A program made the translations under genes and the position numbers. Positions 25,166-35,108 of a DNA stretch of 64,000 nt are shown here, piece after piece (the stretch's first letter is position 1; each line of letters starts with the position of its first letter). This DNA is from Desulfocicer vacuolatum DSM 3385 (GTDB taxonomy: Bacteria > Desulfobacterota > Desulfobacteria > Desulfobacterales > Desulfobacteraceae). The notes below the pieces were generated by a model. It was not told where the DNA came from. It saw nothing but the letters and a program-made list of their open reading frames with translations, and did not search any database. The DNA lies in NCBI RefSeq assembly GCF_900176365.1, contig NZ_FWXY01000003.1, positions 62,001 to 126,000 of the forward strand, read 5' to 3'.

Positions 25166-26707
25166 GTGACCACACTTGTACATCACCATCTTGAGAACAG
25201 TGTTACACTTTTTCCCAAAAAAATTGCCTTGATCCATGGTACGAGGCGTCTTTCCTATTCAAAAATAAATAAAGCATCGAACCAACTGGCTCATTTTCTT
25301 ATTCACACCGGCGTTATACCAGGAGATCGAGTGGTACTTTTGATGGATAATTGTGCCGAGTATGTCATGGCCTACTACGCCATCCTCAAGGCCGGAGCAA
25401 TTGCAGTCCCATTAAGCAGTGATTTGAAACCCACCAGAATCATGTTTCTCATGGAAGAACTTACACCTGTGGCGATCATCTCCTCTGGAAAATACAGACC
25501 ACTTTTCCAGGCTTGTGAACTAAAAAAAAGTCACCTTAAAGTAATGATTTTTAATCACTCAAAGAAACCAGACTCTCCATGCAATCCTCTGTATACCTCA
25601 TGGGAAACGGCCTTGGAGAATAAAAAAACGACAAACCCGGAACTGTTGCTCGCTCCCTCGGATCTTGCCAGCATCATCTATACCTCGGGAAGTTCTGGAA
25701 AACCAAAAGGAGTCATGCTCTCCCATCAAAATATCACCGCCAACACAGCATCCATCTGTCAGTACCTGGCTCTTGACCACCGGGATGTACAAATGGTGGT
25801 GCTCCCTTTCTTTTATGTCATGGGTAAATCTTTATTAAATACCCTTTTCAGGGTAAGTGGTACCGTTGTACTCAACAACAAATTCGCCTTTCCTGCCCAG
25901 GTGATCAGCGAAATGATAAAAGAGAAGGTCACTCTCTTTTCTGGAGTTCCTTCTACCTATGCCCATCTGATCCACCGATCTCCTCTTAAAGCATCCCGGG
26001 ATCAATTGACATCCCTTCGGTGCTGTACCCAGGCAGGCGGCCACATGCCCGGAGCCATGAAACGGCAGCTCCAGCAAGCCCTGCCTAAGCACACCGACAT
26101 CTGCATCATGTATGGGGCCACAGAGGCATCGGCCCGCTTAACCTGGCTGCCCCCGCATTACCTGGAATCCAGAATAAATTCCATTGGCAAGGCCATTCCC
26201 GGTGTTCGCATTAAAATTCTGGATGATGCCGGAAGGGAAGTGCCCCCGGGTGAAACCGGTGAACTGGTGGCCACCGGTAATAATATCATGCAGGGATACT
26301 GGAAGGATGAGAGCACAACAAAAAAAGCCCTGGACCACCATGGCTATCACACCGGCGATGAGGGTTATATGGATGAAGAGGGATTTATTTTCCTGGAAGG
26401 TCGTAAAGATAGCCTCATCAAGGTGGGGGGACACCGCATCAGTCCCCAAGAGGTGGAGGATGCCCTCATGGAAACAGGCCTGCTGATGGAGGTGGTGGTA
26501 CTGGGGAAGGCGGACGCATTTTTAGGCCATCGACTTGTTGCCATCGGCGTGGCAAAGGATAAAACCACACCTGCCCGGAAGATCCTGGCATGCTGTTCAG
26601 AACTATTACCCAAATATAAACTGCCTGGAGAGATCAGACTGGTGAGACAACTCCCTAAAAATGCCAATGGAAAAATAAATAAACAGGGGTGTGAAAAATT
26701 ACTCTGA
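25166..26707 (+). CDS. AMP-forming acyl-CoA ligase, exosortase-locus type
   Basis: 513 residues of the ANL superfamily, which activates carboxylic acids as acyl-adenylates and usually transfers them to CoA. Motifs: SIIYTSGSSGKPKGVMLSHQ (P-loop), IMYGATEASARLTWLPP, YHTGDEGYMDEEGFIFLEGRKDSLIKVGGHRISPQEVE, and a C-terminal Lys in LPKNANGKINKQ. A ligase of this length is a recurrent member of exosortase A-type loci; the substrate is unknown, and acylation of the polymer or its precursor is possible. The start is GTG with AGGAG 8 nt upstream. It runs alone on the plus strand, convergent with the fibronectin-type gene. Confidence 0.92.
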   Translation: MTTLVHHHLENSVTLFPKKIALIHGTRRLSYSKINKASNQLAHFLIHTGVIPGDRVVLLMDNCAEYVMAYYAILKAGAIAVPLSSDLKPTRIMFLMEELTPVAIISSGKYRPLFQACELKKSHLKVMIFNHSKKPDSPCNPLYTSWETALENKKTTNPELLLAPSDLASIIYTSGSSGKPKGVMLSHQNITANTASICQYLALDHRDVQMVVLPFFYVMGKSLLNTLFRVSGTVVLNNKFAFPAQVISEMIKEKVTLFSGVPSTYAHLIHRSPLKASRDQLTSLRCCTQAGGHMPGAMKRQLQQALPKHTDICIMYGATEASARLTWLPPHYLESRINSIGKAIPGVRIKILDDAGREVPPGETGELVATGNNIMQGYWKDESTTKKALDHHGYHTGDEGYMDEEGFIFLEGRKDSLIKVGGHRISPQEVEDALMETGLLMEVVVLGKADAFLGHRLVAIGVAKDKTTPARKILACCSELLPKYKLPGEIRLVRQLPKNANGKINKQGCEKLL

Positions 26708-26730
26708 CCCATTGTGTGGATGGATCAGAG
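26697..26730 (-). terminator. Probable rho-independent terminator of the fibronectin type III gene
   Basis: Read on the minus strand, CTCTGATCCAT, a short loop and ATGGGTCAGAG form a hairpin (six pairs, one mismatch, four pairs), followed by TAATTTTT. It overlaps the stop codon of the convergent ligase gene and may stop both transcripts, though the plus side has no U-run. Confidence 0.5.
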
Positions 26731-26753
26731 CAGTTGTTATTTGCCCATAATTT

Positions 26754-28388
26754 TTAGCGGGCAGACACGATGATTTCATCAATATAGATATAATCATAAT
26801 TGCCACTTGCATCGCACCGGAAGCGCAACTTCATAGCCGTGGGAAAGGCATAGGGCGCCCCCTTTGTGAGAACGATACCTTCTTCCTGGTAAAAGGAATT
26901 GTTGGAAAAATCTGATCCAGCCACATAGGTTGCCACAGTGTGCCACCGAGTGCCGTCATAATACTCAACAAAAAAATCCTCCCCGGATTCCATACTCCTG
27001 GGATAGAACCAAAATTCAATTTTAAGCTCTGTATAACCGGGGCCATCAAGGTTCACGCCCTGGGCAGAATAAAATGAAGACACTGTGCCGCTGTTGTCCC
27101 GAATCTGAGCAGCATAGGAGCCCTGGTGGGAATATTTTGTGGAAGTGCGGCTACAATCACCGCCACCGTCAACATAACTGCCCCAACCAGACTCAAAATT
27201 ATCCTGGGTCAATACAGTCCACTGGACAGGTGCCGGTGGGGCCGGGGGAGTGTAGGTCACGCTGAGGGTGGCTGTGGATTCGTTGCCAGCAGCATCCTGG
27301 GCTTTGACAGTAATGACATTGATGCCTTCCACAAGATTAATTTCGGATGTGCTCCAGGAGGTTGTACCGGATGCGGTGCCGCTGCCACCGGTGCTATTGA
27401 TCCAAGAGACAGAGACAACGCCTTCATCATCAGTGGCAGACCCTTTCACATCAACGGACGGCACATCGACAACCATAAATGCATCCGAAGTGGGGAACGA
27501 GATGGATACCACAGGTGCCAGGGTATCCACATTCGTAGTTATATCCCCTGAGGTGGTGAATTGAACCACATTGGAGCTTGTACCTTCACCAGCAGCATTA
27601 TATGCCCTTACTACAAAATGGTAGGTTGTTCCACTTGCAAGCTTAAGGTTTTCAAAAGCGTATTGCAAAACGTTTCCCACATCCACGCTACTGCTAAGAA
27701 GATTTACCGAGGTGCCGAAATATATTCTGTAACCGTCAACAACGCCACTCGCAGCATCCCATTTCAGCACACTTTTCCCGACACCTGAAGTGTCCTCAGG
27801 AATTGTGAGAGTCACCTCAGGAGATGAATATCCACTTTCATTACCAGCGCCGTCAACCGAGGTGACCGAAAAATAATAAGATTTCTGAGCATCTACATTA
27901 TAAAATATATAATTTTGATCATGAGTGGAAATAGGCAGCCCATAATCTCTGCTGGCGCTACCATAATATACTCGGTATTCAATTACATCAGTCTGTGTAT
28001 CGCTCCACGACAGTCGGATATTTGCACCATCGGCCTGTGCAGTCAAATCCTGTGGAGATAGCGGTGGAGTACTGTCTCCGGGAAGAGGTACGGTATAAAT
28101 AAGCAAATTCGATTCACGACTTTCCCCAGCACTATTGTACGCTTTCAACGTGAAATAATAAGTATTTCCTTCGGTCAAATTCAAAGTTGAAAGCGGCAAC
28201 TCAAGGACATTCCCCACGTCCACTGTCAGTGAATGGTCGTCCGGTGAAGTTCCGTAATAAATTTTGTATCCAGTCACATCCCCTGTTGCTGGATCCCATT
28301 GCAGCGATGGCTCAGCAGCAAAAAGGATAGCATTGAAAACCATGGCCAGCAAAAAACTAAACATTACTGTACGAAATTTAATTATCAT
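26754..28388 (-). CDS. Secreted fibronectin type III-repeat protein with C-terminal beta-sandwich
   Basis: 544 residues. A signal peptide (MFSFLLAMVFNAILFA) is followed by three fibronectin type III-like modules (about 25-105, 110-205, 208-290; e.g. GYKIYYGTSPDDHS, EYRVYYGSASRDYG, GYRIYFGTSVNLLS). Next is an Ig-like module (about 295-385, VDVKGSATDDEGVVSVSW, LVEGINVITVKAQDAAGNES). The C-terminal domain (WTVLTQDNFESGWGSYVDGGGDCSR to IYIDEIIV) looks like a jelly-roll. It has no PEP-CTERM or other sorting tail. The ATG at 28388 has GGGAG 8 nt upstream. It is the last gene of the minus-strand cluster and may bind or modify the exopolysaccharide; the function is not known. Confidence 0.85.
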   Translation of the reverse strand: MIIKFRTVMFSFLLAMVFNAILFAAEPSLQWDPATGDVTGYKIYYGTSPDDHSLTVDVGNVLELPLSTLNLTEGNTYYFTLKAYNSAGESRESNLLIYTVPLPGDSTPPLSPQDLTAQADGANIRLSWSDTQTDVIEYRVYYGSASRDYGLPISTHDQNYIFYNVDAQKSYYFSVTSVDGAGNESGYSSPEVTLTIPEDTSGVGKSVLKWDAASGVVDGYRIYFGTSVNLLSSSVDVGNVLQYAFENLKLASGTTYHFVVRAYNAAGEGTSSNVVQFTTSGDITTNVDTLAPVVSISFPTSDAFMVVDVPSVDVKGSATDDEGVVSVSWINSTGGSGTASGTTSWSTSEINLVEGINVITVKAQDAAGNESTATLSVTYTPPAPPAPVQWTVLTQDNFESGWGSYVDGGGDCSRTSTKYSHQGSYAAQIRDNSGTVSSFYSAQGVNLDGPGYTELKIEFWFYPRSMESGEDFFVEYYDGTRWHTVATYVAGSDFSNNSFYQEEGIVLTKGAPYAFPTAMKLRFRCDASGNYDYIYIDEIIVSAR

Positions 28389-28485
28389 TTTTGTTTCTCC
28401 CTTCAAAGGTCTATTTAGGAGGTAAAATATTTTTCATCATAAAAACTTTCAAGCAAACTATATACCATATTACCTTTTCCAGATT

Positions 28486-29592
28486 TCACACATGTAAATC
28501 ATCGTATAGACGGCAGTAATCACTTGCCATTTTTTTTGCAGTAAATTTTTTAATAATTTTGCGCACCGCCAATCGGGACATTTTATGGTACTCATCTTCA
28601 TTTTTATGAAAAAAAAGGCATTTCATGGCAAAGTCATGAGCGGTTCTTTGCTCCATCACAAAACCATCACGACCATCATCGATGATTTCACGTATTCCAC
28701 CCACATCTGGTGCGATGACAGGTATCCCATGGGACATAGCCTCAAGAATAGTCATGGGAATACCCTCATGAAGAGATGTATTCAGATAAAGATCAATAGT
28801 TTTGTAAAACGCTTCCATGTTATCTAAATGTCCCAAAAACTCAATTTTTTTTCCCAAACCATGGATTTCTGCCAACTCACAAAGCATCCCCTTTTCTGGA
28901 CCATCTCCTGCCAGTTTGAAAACGATATTTTTGTCCCGATGGCAGGAAATCAATTCCACAATTCTCAGCATCAACCGGTAATTTTTCACCGGAACCAGCC
29001 TTCCGGCAGACCCGATGACAAAAGGGTTAACACATAACTTTTGACAACAGGTTGCAGGCCGGATACCATTGTGAATCACTGCGGTATTGTTATATCCAAA
29101 AAAAAAACGCTTTTTCACTAAATTAGCAATATCCTTGGAAACCAGTACTGTTTTATCAAAAAAAAGAGACAGAATCAAAAAACTGGCGTCAGTTAACACC
29201 CTTCGCCGAATATTAATGTGCGAATCATAATTTTCAGGCATTCCGTGCTGGGTAGCAATTAAGCATATGTCGTTGTTGACAGACCTGGAAGCCAGAAAGG
29301 CCAAAAAGTGCTCTTTGTACCGATGAGAATGAAGAATATGAGGTTTAAACTGCAAAATAATGCTTCGAATACGACAAAAAATATGAAAAAAAGATTTTTG
29401 GGTTTCATCCACAACCCATACAGGTACCCCCAGCATCCGAATTTGGCGCTCCAGTTCCCCATAATTGAGAAGGATCACGCCGAGTTCACAGGCATTATGC
29501 TTTTTGCATAACTCTTGAACAAGGGAAAATACCATAGCTTCGGCTCCTGCCCATAAATCCCCGGAAACAATTTGAATCACGCGGTGCGTCAT
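28486..29592 (-). CDS. GT4-type glycosyltransferase
   Basis: 368 residues with a GT-B fold: N-terminal GDLWAGAEAMVFSLVQEL, HSHRYKEHFLAFLASR, C-terminal GSAGRLVPVKNYRLMLRIVELI and EGIPMTILEAMSHGIPVIAPDVGG, with the EX7E motif that binds the nucleotide-sugar in this family. Retaining transferases of this kind extend lipid-linked repeat units on the cytoplasmic face. Donor and linkage cannot be read from sequence. It lies 46 bp downstream of another transferase in the cluster. Confidence 0.92.
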   Translation of the reverse strand: MTHRVIQIVSGDLWAGAEAMVFSLVQELCKKHNACELGVILLNYGELERQIRMLGVPVWVVDETQKSFFHIFCRIRSIILQFKPHILHSHRYKEHFLAFLASRSVNNDICLIATQHGMPENYDSHINIRRRVLTDASFLILSLFFDKTVLVSKDIANLVKKRFFFGYNNTAVIHNGIRPATCCQKLCVNPFVIGSAGRLVPVKNYRLMLRIVELISCHRDKNIVFKLAGDGPEKGMLCELAEIHGLGKKIEFLGHLDNMEAFYKTIDLYLNTSLHEGIPMTILEAMSHGIPVIAPDVGGIREIIDDGRDGFVMEQRTAHDFAMKCLFFHKNEDEYHKMSRLAVRKIIKKFTAKKMASDYCRLYDDLHV

Positions 29593-29638
29593 CCCCGTTC
29601 CTTCATTTCATGTAATTGAACGACATTTGTCATTTGTT

Positions 29639-30667
29639 TTAATCCATTCCATGGGATAATGCCCTCAATTTTCGTTTAAACAAAGCCTGCCTCGCTGCCC
29701 AATCAAAACGAAGAATTTGCTTTTGTTGTTTCATTTCATGGTGAAGGCGGGTACGGTTCTGGACTGCCTGGATAATTCCCCGGGCAATATCATCGGCACA
29801 GGGCTTGACATAGACACATCCACGATCAAAATATGCTTTTAAGGCTGCGGTATCTGACAAAACCAGGGGCTTTTCCACGGCAACGGCCTCATAGGCTCCA
29901 CATAACAAACAATTTTTTCTAAAAGTCAGATCCATAATAACATCGGCGGAAGATAGTCGCTCCCAATAGATTTCGTCGGGTACAAACCCCAAAAACTGAA
30001 GGTTGGCAGGCTTGTCATCAAGAGGAATGTTTCCTCCATGCCGTCCCGTCACCTGAATTATGATATTGGAATCAATTTTTGCGGCGGCCTCAAACACCTC
30101 ACGATATGGTTCATCACAACTAAATGTACAGATGTACAACACATTTATTTTTCCATTCACCGATTTTTTCTTAAAACGTTGAGAATAAAAACAGGGAGGC
30201 AGCGGCACTGGATCCTGAAGAACAAACCCCCGTCCTCTGTTTCCATGAACAACATCCAACAGAGCGCGATTGGTCACCACCGTCAAATGGGCCTTTTTTT
30301 GAAGCCAGCGGGAAATCCTCATCAGCAGGGGCACCTGTCCTTCTGCGGGATAAATGCCGCTGTTATGAGCATCTATGACTATTTTAAATCCCAATATCCG
30401 ACTGAGCCAGATGGAAACAGAAGCAAGCACAATGGATGGGTTTTGAACCACCACCACAGCAGGGCGCTCCCGAAAAAGAACTTCAAGGGTACGGATCAAA
30501 GATTTCAGATAACGTTGCAATCTATTTTCCCCACACTCTATCTCCACCAAAGGCCAAGCAAGCGCAGCAGCAATCCCACGATTTCGACTCTGACGCTCCC
30601 AAGTAATCCAAATCCCATGAACTTTTTCCATGTCCCTCCGTGTCACACTCAATGACGTACCTCGCAT
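29639..30667 (-). CDS. Glycosyltransferase of GT-B type
   Basis: 342 residues. GIWITWERQSRNRGIAAALAW at the start, VVVVQNPSIVLASVSIWLSRILGFKIVIDAHNSG, and a C-terminal AYEAVAVEKPLVLSDTAALKAYF suggest a GT4-like enzyme with a reduced nucleotide-sugar motif. The ATG at 30667 directly follows the flippase stop (TAA then ATG) with GGAG close upstream. The ATG at 30631, preceded by GGAGG, is an alternative that removes 12 residues and starts MEKVHGIWITWE. Adjacent to the flippase, as usual for repeat-unit assembly genes. Confidence 0.85.
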   Translation of the reverse strand: MRGTSLSVTRRDMEKVHGIWITWERQSRNRGIAAALAWPLVEIECGENRLQRYLKSLIRTLEVLFRERPAVVVVQNPSIVLASVSIWLSRILGFKIVIDAHNSGIYPAEGQVPLLMRISRWLQKKAHLTVVTNRALLDVVHGNRGRGFVLQDPVPLPPCFYSQRFKKKSVNGKINVLYICTFSCDEPYREVFEAAAKIDSNIIIQVTGRHGGNIPLDDKPANLQFLGFVPDEIYWERLSSADVIMDLTFRKNCLLCGAYEAVAVEKPLVLSDTAALKAYFDRGCVYVKPCADDIARGIIQAVQNRTRLHHEMKQQKQILRFDWAARQALFKRKLRALSHGMD

Positions 30668-32146
30668 TTATCTCCACCCCGGTATCCGGCCGTGAAACCG
30701 AAGCAGAACTTCCCGCAACTTGTTTGTCTCTGCATGGTTATAAAATCTACACAGATAAAGCAAAAATGGAAACATCATTACCAATACGATTTTGACTCCC
30801 ATGGACAAATACGAGCATCCCAGATGAATTTGGCCCGCAGTCCAATAAATGGCTGTAGCAAGCAGGATAATTTTTATCAAACGCTTCCACTCATAGGATA
30901 CCGGAAAAATCCTATTGGAAAGGAAATAACAAATTATCAAAAGAAAAAAAGTCGAGATAACAGTGGCATATGCAGCCCCCCAATACCCATACCATGGGAT
31001 GAGAAAATAATTGAGTATTACATTCATTGCCGCAGCACCTGCAACCATATAGCCGATCCACTTGGTTTTTTTGCGAATCAATATCCCCACTTGAAGTACG
31101 GCATTGCCTGCCACAAAAACATAAGAAAGCAAAATCAGCGGCACCACCCCACCAGCACTCCAGAACGCCCTATCAGACATAATGTGTATGACATCCTGAA
31201 TCAACACAGCAATGCCGAGTCCGGCGAACACTTCCAAGAAGACCAGATAAGTCATGACACTGGATACAAACGCCTGTGCACCTTCTCCATCGGCCAACTC
31301 GAACATTTTAGGTTGAAAAATAGACAAAAAAGGTTCTGTGATCATGGGACTTAAAATCATACCGAACTTATATCCCAGACTGTAAATTCCCACATCCGAA
31401 AGCGATACAAAACGCTGTAAAAAAAATCGGTCCGTGAAATTAAGAACAAAATACCCTAAACCTGCTGGTATAAATGGCAAGCCATAGAGAAGCATCTTTT
31501 TAAACCAGTCCCATGAAAAATGGATTCCGCAATATTTCAACGTATAAATTAAAACAAAACAACCGATCCCTCCCTGGCTCAAAATACCACTCAAAATAAT
31601 ACCTTGTACTCCCCATCCCAGTATCACCAGAAAAAAAATATTTAATCCCAAGGCTATTATAAGCTGTAGCAAGGAAAGCATTGTGAAAAGAAACGACTTT
31701 TGCTGTGCCCTTACAAATGAAAGAGGGATTTCATTGACGATAGAAATCATCATGCTGATGAATATTAATTTAAAAAGAGTAGTATTTTCAACCCCCTGGA
31801 ATATCATCATTGAAAAATGAGATGCATTGAGAATCAGAATAACAGTGGCGCAAATGGAGATAATCCATACAGAGATAAGGGAGGTACTAACTATCTGTCT
31901 TCGCTGGAAGGAAATATTGGTTTCATAATAAAACCGCATCACCGCCTGACCTATCCCTGCCGCCACAAACATACCCACCACATAGGTAGTTAGTTCCAGA
32001 AGCTCCAGGGTCCCATATGCCTCAGTCGTAAGATAACTGGTATAAATGGGAATCAAAAAAAAGGCAGCAAGTTTTCCCAAAATCCGGCCCACTCCGTAAA
32101 CCATAAAGTGTTTACCTAAAGATTTCATTTCCACGTAAACAGACAA
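30668..32146 (-). CDS. Polysaccharide flippase (Wzx-like, MOP superfamily)
   Basis: 492 residues with 12 to 14 hydrophobic segments. The N-terminus VYGVGRILGKLAAFFLIPIYTSYLTTEAYGTLELL is typical of the oligosaccharide flippase family, and YSLGYKFGMILSPMITEPF and the C-terminal helices fit. It would turn undecaprenyl-linked repeat units to the periplasmic face. The start is TTG at 32146 with AAGGAG 6 nt upstream; the in-frame ATG at 32128 has a GGA too close to it. The next gene starts at the stop codon, so they are co-transcribed. Confidence 0.92.
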   Translation of the reverse strand: MSVYVEMKSLGKHFMVYGVGRILGKLAAFFLIPIYTSYLTTEAYGTLELLELTTYVVGMFVAAGIGQAVMRFYYETNISFQRRQIVSTSLISVWIISICATVILILNASHFSMMIFQGVENTTLFKLIFISMMISIVNEIPLSFVRAQQKSFLFTMLSLLQLIIALGLNIFFLVILGWGVQGIILSGILSQGGIGCFVLIYTLKYCGIHFSWDWFKKMLLYGLPFIPAGLGYFVLNFTDRFFLQRFVSLSDVGIYSLGYKFGMILSPMITEPFLSIFQPKMFELADGEGAQAFVSSVMTYLVFLEVFAGLGIAVLIQDVIHIMSDRAFWSAGGVVPLILLSYVFVAGNAVLQVGILIRKKTKWIGYMVAGAAAMNVILNYFLIPWYGYWGAAYATVISTFFLLIICYFLSNRIFPVSYEWKRLIKIILLATAIYWTAGQIHLGCSYLSMGVKIVLVMMFPFLLYLCRFYNHAETNKLREVLLRFHGRIPGWR

Positions 32147-32206
32147 ACTAACTCCTTTATTTATGATAATTTTTCATATTCCCCAAGTGTAATTTTTCCC
32201 AGACAA

Positions 32207-33154
32207 TCACCATCTCCCTTCAAAAAAACGAAAATCTTGCTTGAGTTTTTTGACCATGCTGTTGGATTTTAAAAAAGGAAACGGAGGAAGGCAAAGGAAA
32301 ATAAAAAGAAAAATTCGGTAGTCGTGGGAATTGTTTTTCAATGCTTTGAAAAAAGCCCCCAGAGCAGAGAGGTAGCTTCCCATTTCATAATGATAATACC
32401 CTTGATCAAAATAGATCAATCCTTTTTTCTTACGGACCACCGGTTCAACACATTTTTTTACCCGGGAACCATAGCGAGAACATAACAGTTGAATATTGAT
32501 CAGTGAATTACGAAAAATATCCTGTTTATTCCGGGTCAAACGACAGGGATGATCCCGTACCAAGACCAAGGGTTCATCAATGAGCCGCACCGGATAATTC
32601 GCTGCAATGCGGATCCATAAATTATCATCCTCCGCATAGACCATAAATTCTTCAAACATACCCTGCTCATCAAAAACGGACTTTTTCACCATCACTGTGG
32701 GGGTACCTACCCCACTTAGCAGCAAAATATTTGCTGCCAGGTTCCCATTCAGAAGCTTTTTTTTATTTATTTCCCTGCGATAAATACCGGTTTCATCAAA
32801 AAGAGAATGCTCGGTAAAAACCATTCCAAGGTCAGCATCTCTCTTAAAGAGTTCAACCTGTTTTTCCAACTTTTCAGCCATCCACACATCGTCGGCATCC
32901 AAAAAGGCAATCAAGTTCCCCTTTGCATTTCGAATACCGAAATTCCGGGCATGAGAAGGACCAGACTGGGCTTGATAAAAATAACGAACTCTTTTACCGT
33001 ACCCTTGGACAATCTGCCGTGTGTTATCTGTTGAACCATCGTCCACCACTATAATCTCATAGTTCTCAAAGGTTTGAGAGAATACACTGTCAAGGGCTTT
33101 TACAAGATACTTACCACTATTGTATGTAGGGATAACAACACTTACGACCATCAT
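32207..33154 (-). CDS. Family 2 glycosyltransferase
   Basis: 315 residues with a GT-A fold: VSVVIPTYNSGKYL, IVVDDGSTDNT, SHARNFGIRNAKGNLIAFLDADDVW (DxD metal site) and YAEDDNLWIRIA. It is an inverting transferase that adds one sugar to the growing repeat unit. The C-terminal 90 residues include a hydrophobic stretch (YRIFLFIFLCLPPFPFL) that may rest on the membrane. The start follows the methyltransferase stop by 5 bp. Confidence 0.92.
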   Translation of the reverse strand: MMVVSVVIPTYNSGKYLVKALDSVFSQTFENYEIIVVDDGSTDNTRQIVQGYGKRVRYFYQAQSGPSHARNFGIRNAKGNLIAFLDADDVWMAEKLEKQVELFKRDADLGMVFTEHSLFDETGIYRREINKKKLLNGNLAANILLLSGVGTPTVMVKKSVFDEQGMFEEFMVYAEDDNLWIRIAANYPVRLIDEPLVLVRDHPCRLTRNKQDIFRNSLINIQLLCSRYGSRVKKCVEPVVRKKKGLIYFDQGYYHYEMGSYLSALGAFFKALKNNSHDYRIFLFIFLCLPPFPFLKSNSMVKKLKQDFRFFEGRW

Positions 33155-33159
33155 TATTT

Positions 33160-33909
33160 TTAACCTACTTTATGGTTGTTTCTATTCACAGTTGAAACGC
33201 TGGTGTAAAGGAATTCACTTAAGCCCGATGCAGCTTTTAATCTTCTTCGGAAAGAATCAGATTGAAAATCATTGCGCCAACATTCCTTAAAACCCTCCCA
33301 GCTATCATATTGAATTTCAAAACCGGACTGCTGAATAAACTTGCGAATTTTTTCAATGGTAAATGTATGAGGATGTCCCCGGTCAATTTGGAGCCGGGAC
33401 GCAGCACGGTGCAGGAAATATCCGATAAACGGATGTAGATTCACAGTTAAATATAAAATGCCACCGGATCGGATTACCCGGCTAATTTCCGACATGACCT
33501 TGTGAATATTTTCCACATGATCAATAACATTTTCGACAATAACAAGATCAAAGGAAGCAGCTTCAAAGGGAAGTTCTTCCCCCCTGACGTTAAGGTACTT
33601 CACATTTTCACCCCGATATTGGGTAAGGGCCTTCTGGGAAGAATAAAAATCACAAAGAGGATCTACTGCAATTTTTTTTTCGGCACCCAGTGCAGAGACA
33701 ACGCCGACAGGACCACTACCCACCTCAAGAACGTTTTTTCCAGCAAAAGAAACACTTTGCATATCAAGGGCATCCGCGATATTTTTTAGCATCTTCCGGG
33801 CACGCCATTGATACCAGCTTAAATCTGAACCTTCATGTGTCAAAGCCTTGGTTGCCCAATGGCGTTTTTCATACACCTGTGCGGAATTCCATCTTGTTTT
33901 TTCAGCCAT
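33160..33909 (-). CDS. Class I SAM-dependent methyltransferase
   Basis: 249 residues. The SAM-binding loop NVLEVGSGPVGVVSAL and acidic loop IAVDPLCDFYSSQ, then LPFEAASFDLVIVENVIDHVENIHKVMSEISRVIRSGGILYLTVN, match the Methyltransf_11 type. It lies between glycosyltransferase and secreted-protein genes, so methylation of a sugar or a lipid-linked intermediate is plausible. The 200 bp upstream (33910-34111) holds no gene or clear signal that I can see. Confidence 0.9.
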   Translation of the reverse strand: MAEKTRWNSAQVYEKRHWATKALTHEGSDLSWYQWRARKMLKNIADALDMQSVSFAGKNVLEVGSGPVGVVSALGAEKKIAVDPLCDFYSSQKALTQYRGENVKYLNVRGEELPFEAASFDLVIVENVIDHVENIHKVMSEISRVIRSGGILYLTVNLHPFIGYFLHRAASRLQIDRGHPHTFTIEKIRKFIQQSGFEIQYDSWEGFKECWRNDFQSDSFRRRLKAASGLSEFLYTSVSTVNRNNHKVG

Positions 33910-34111
33910 CGTTCTTCCTTTTTTATAATCTGTAAATTTTCCCCGGCCCGTCGTCCCTCCTCACATTATGAGAAATGCCCGGTGGAAACGAAAAAAATCG
34001 GAACAAATACCCGACAAAAAATGTGCCCCAGACAATTCTGAAAAACTGAAAGGGGCAAGAAAACCAAGCTATTTTCTGGATATCAATGTCAGGACATCTC
34101 AAAATATATCT

Positions 34112-35038
34112 TTAAGGTGTTATATTAATCTTAAAATTTTGCGGTGGACCCGGAACTGCCACGCTGGAAATGGGCCCAACTTTTTCGGTGCTGATCACAA
34201 TATCATCCCAATACCGAAATTCATTAATATGCCCAAGGCTGTAATCTGATCGAGATACATCCACTTGCCGTCCCACCTCCACGACCCCAAGACCGATATT
34301 GTTCTCAACATCGGAGGGAGATCTCAACGCAAGGCCAGTTCGATCAAAGATCAAAACAGGATCGCTGCCAGATGCGGACATCCAGACTTTTAGACTATCA
34401 TTGCCATAGGAAGCATATTTAGCCTCCATTTCCAAGTAATACCACTGATTGGGATAGACATGGTTGTTTTTCGTATCGAAACCAGCAGAACCATCGTCTC
34501 CCCACAAGGTTGTTCCTGTACCCCCTGCATTTCCATAAGCCACACTCACATTGTATCCATTTTGAGTGCAATTACTTCCCCAAGGCCAAGCCACTATGAA
34601 AAAAGCCCAACTCCCACTCCCCCACCCTTGGGGCTTAAAGTAAACCAGTTTCCTTTGAATTATAGGATTGTTACAAAAATGATCTTCTGCAGTCTCAATC
34701 CGGAAATAACCTCTAAAAAAATAGTGGGTTACATTCCCTGAAACCTTATAAATCAAGCTGGTATTATTATCCTGATGCAGTTGACAATCTCCCCGGGGTG
34801 AGTCATCCAGGACATAATTCACCCGGACAGACTTTGAGCCAGAATGGACCACATCCGTTATAAAATCAACGGTGGTATCTGTACAACAATTGGTGTTCTG
34901 CAACCAGAGAGAATAGCCCTCGGGTCGACTCCCTTCAAAGTCATCTTTAACCAAGACCTCAGAAAAAACGCCGGAGGAGGAAAGGAACAATCCCATCACA
35001 ACCATTGAAATGAGTTTTATTATTCTTTTAAAGGCCAT
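34112..35038 (-). CDS. Secreted beta-sandwich protein of unknown function
   Basis: 308 residues. A signal peptide (ISMVVMGLFLSSSGVFS) is followed by a domain that begins VLVKDDFEGSRPEGYSLWLQN and has many aromatic residues (YFRGYFRIETAEDHFCNNPIIQRK, PWGSNCTQNGYNVS, YPNQWYYLEMEAKYASYG), suggestive of a concanavalin-like jelly-roll as in polysaccharide lyases or carbohydrate-binding modules. Catalytic residues cannot be assigned. It ends VPGPPQNFKINITP, the opening of a fibronectin-type strand, as if shortened. No sorting tail. An AAGGAG lies 7 nt upstream. It may bind or trim the exopolysaccharide. Confidence 0.78.
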   Translation of the reverse strand: MAFKRIIKLISMVVMGLFLSSSGVFSEVLVKDDFEGSRPEGYSLWLQNTNCCTDTTVDFITDVVHSGSKSVRVNYVLDDSPRGDCQLHQDNNTSLIYKVSGNVTHYFFRGYFRIETAEDHFCNNPIIQRKLVYFKPQGWGSGSWAFFIVAWPWGSNCTQNGYNVSVAYGNAGGTGTTLWGDDGSAGFDTKNNHVYPNQWYYLEMEAKYASYGNDSLKVWMSASGSDPVLIFDRTGLALRSPSDVENNIGLGVVEVGRQVDVSRSDYSLGHINEFRYWDDIVISTEKVGPISSVAVPGPPQNFKINITP

Positions 35039-35108
35039 TTTTTTCTCCTTAATTGCTTTTGATCATTAATAAAGATTTTTTCCCGACACAACTTAAATCT
35101 TGCAATTT

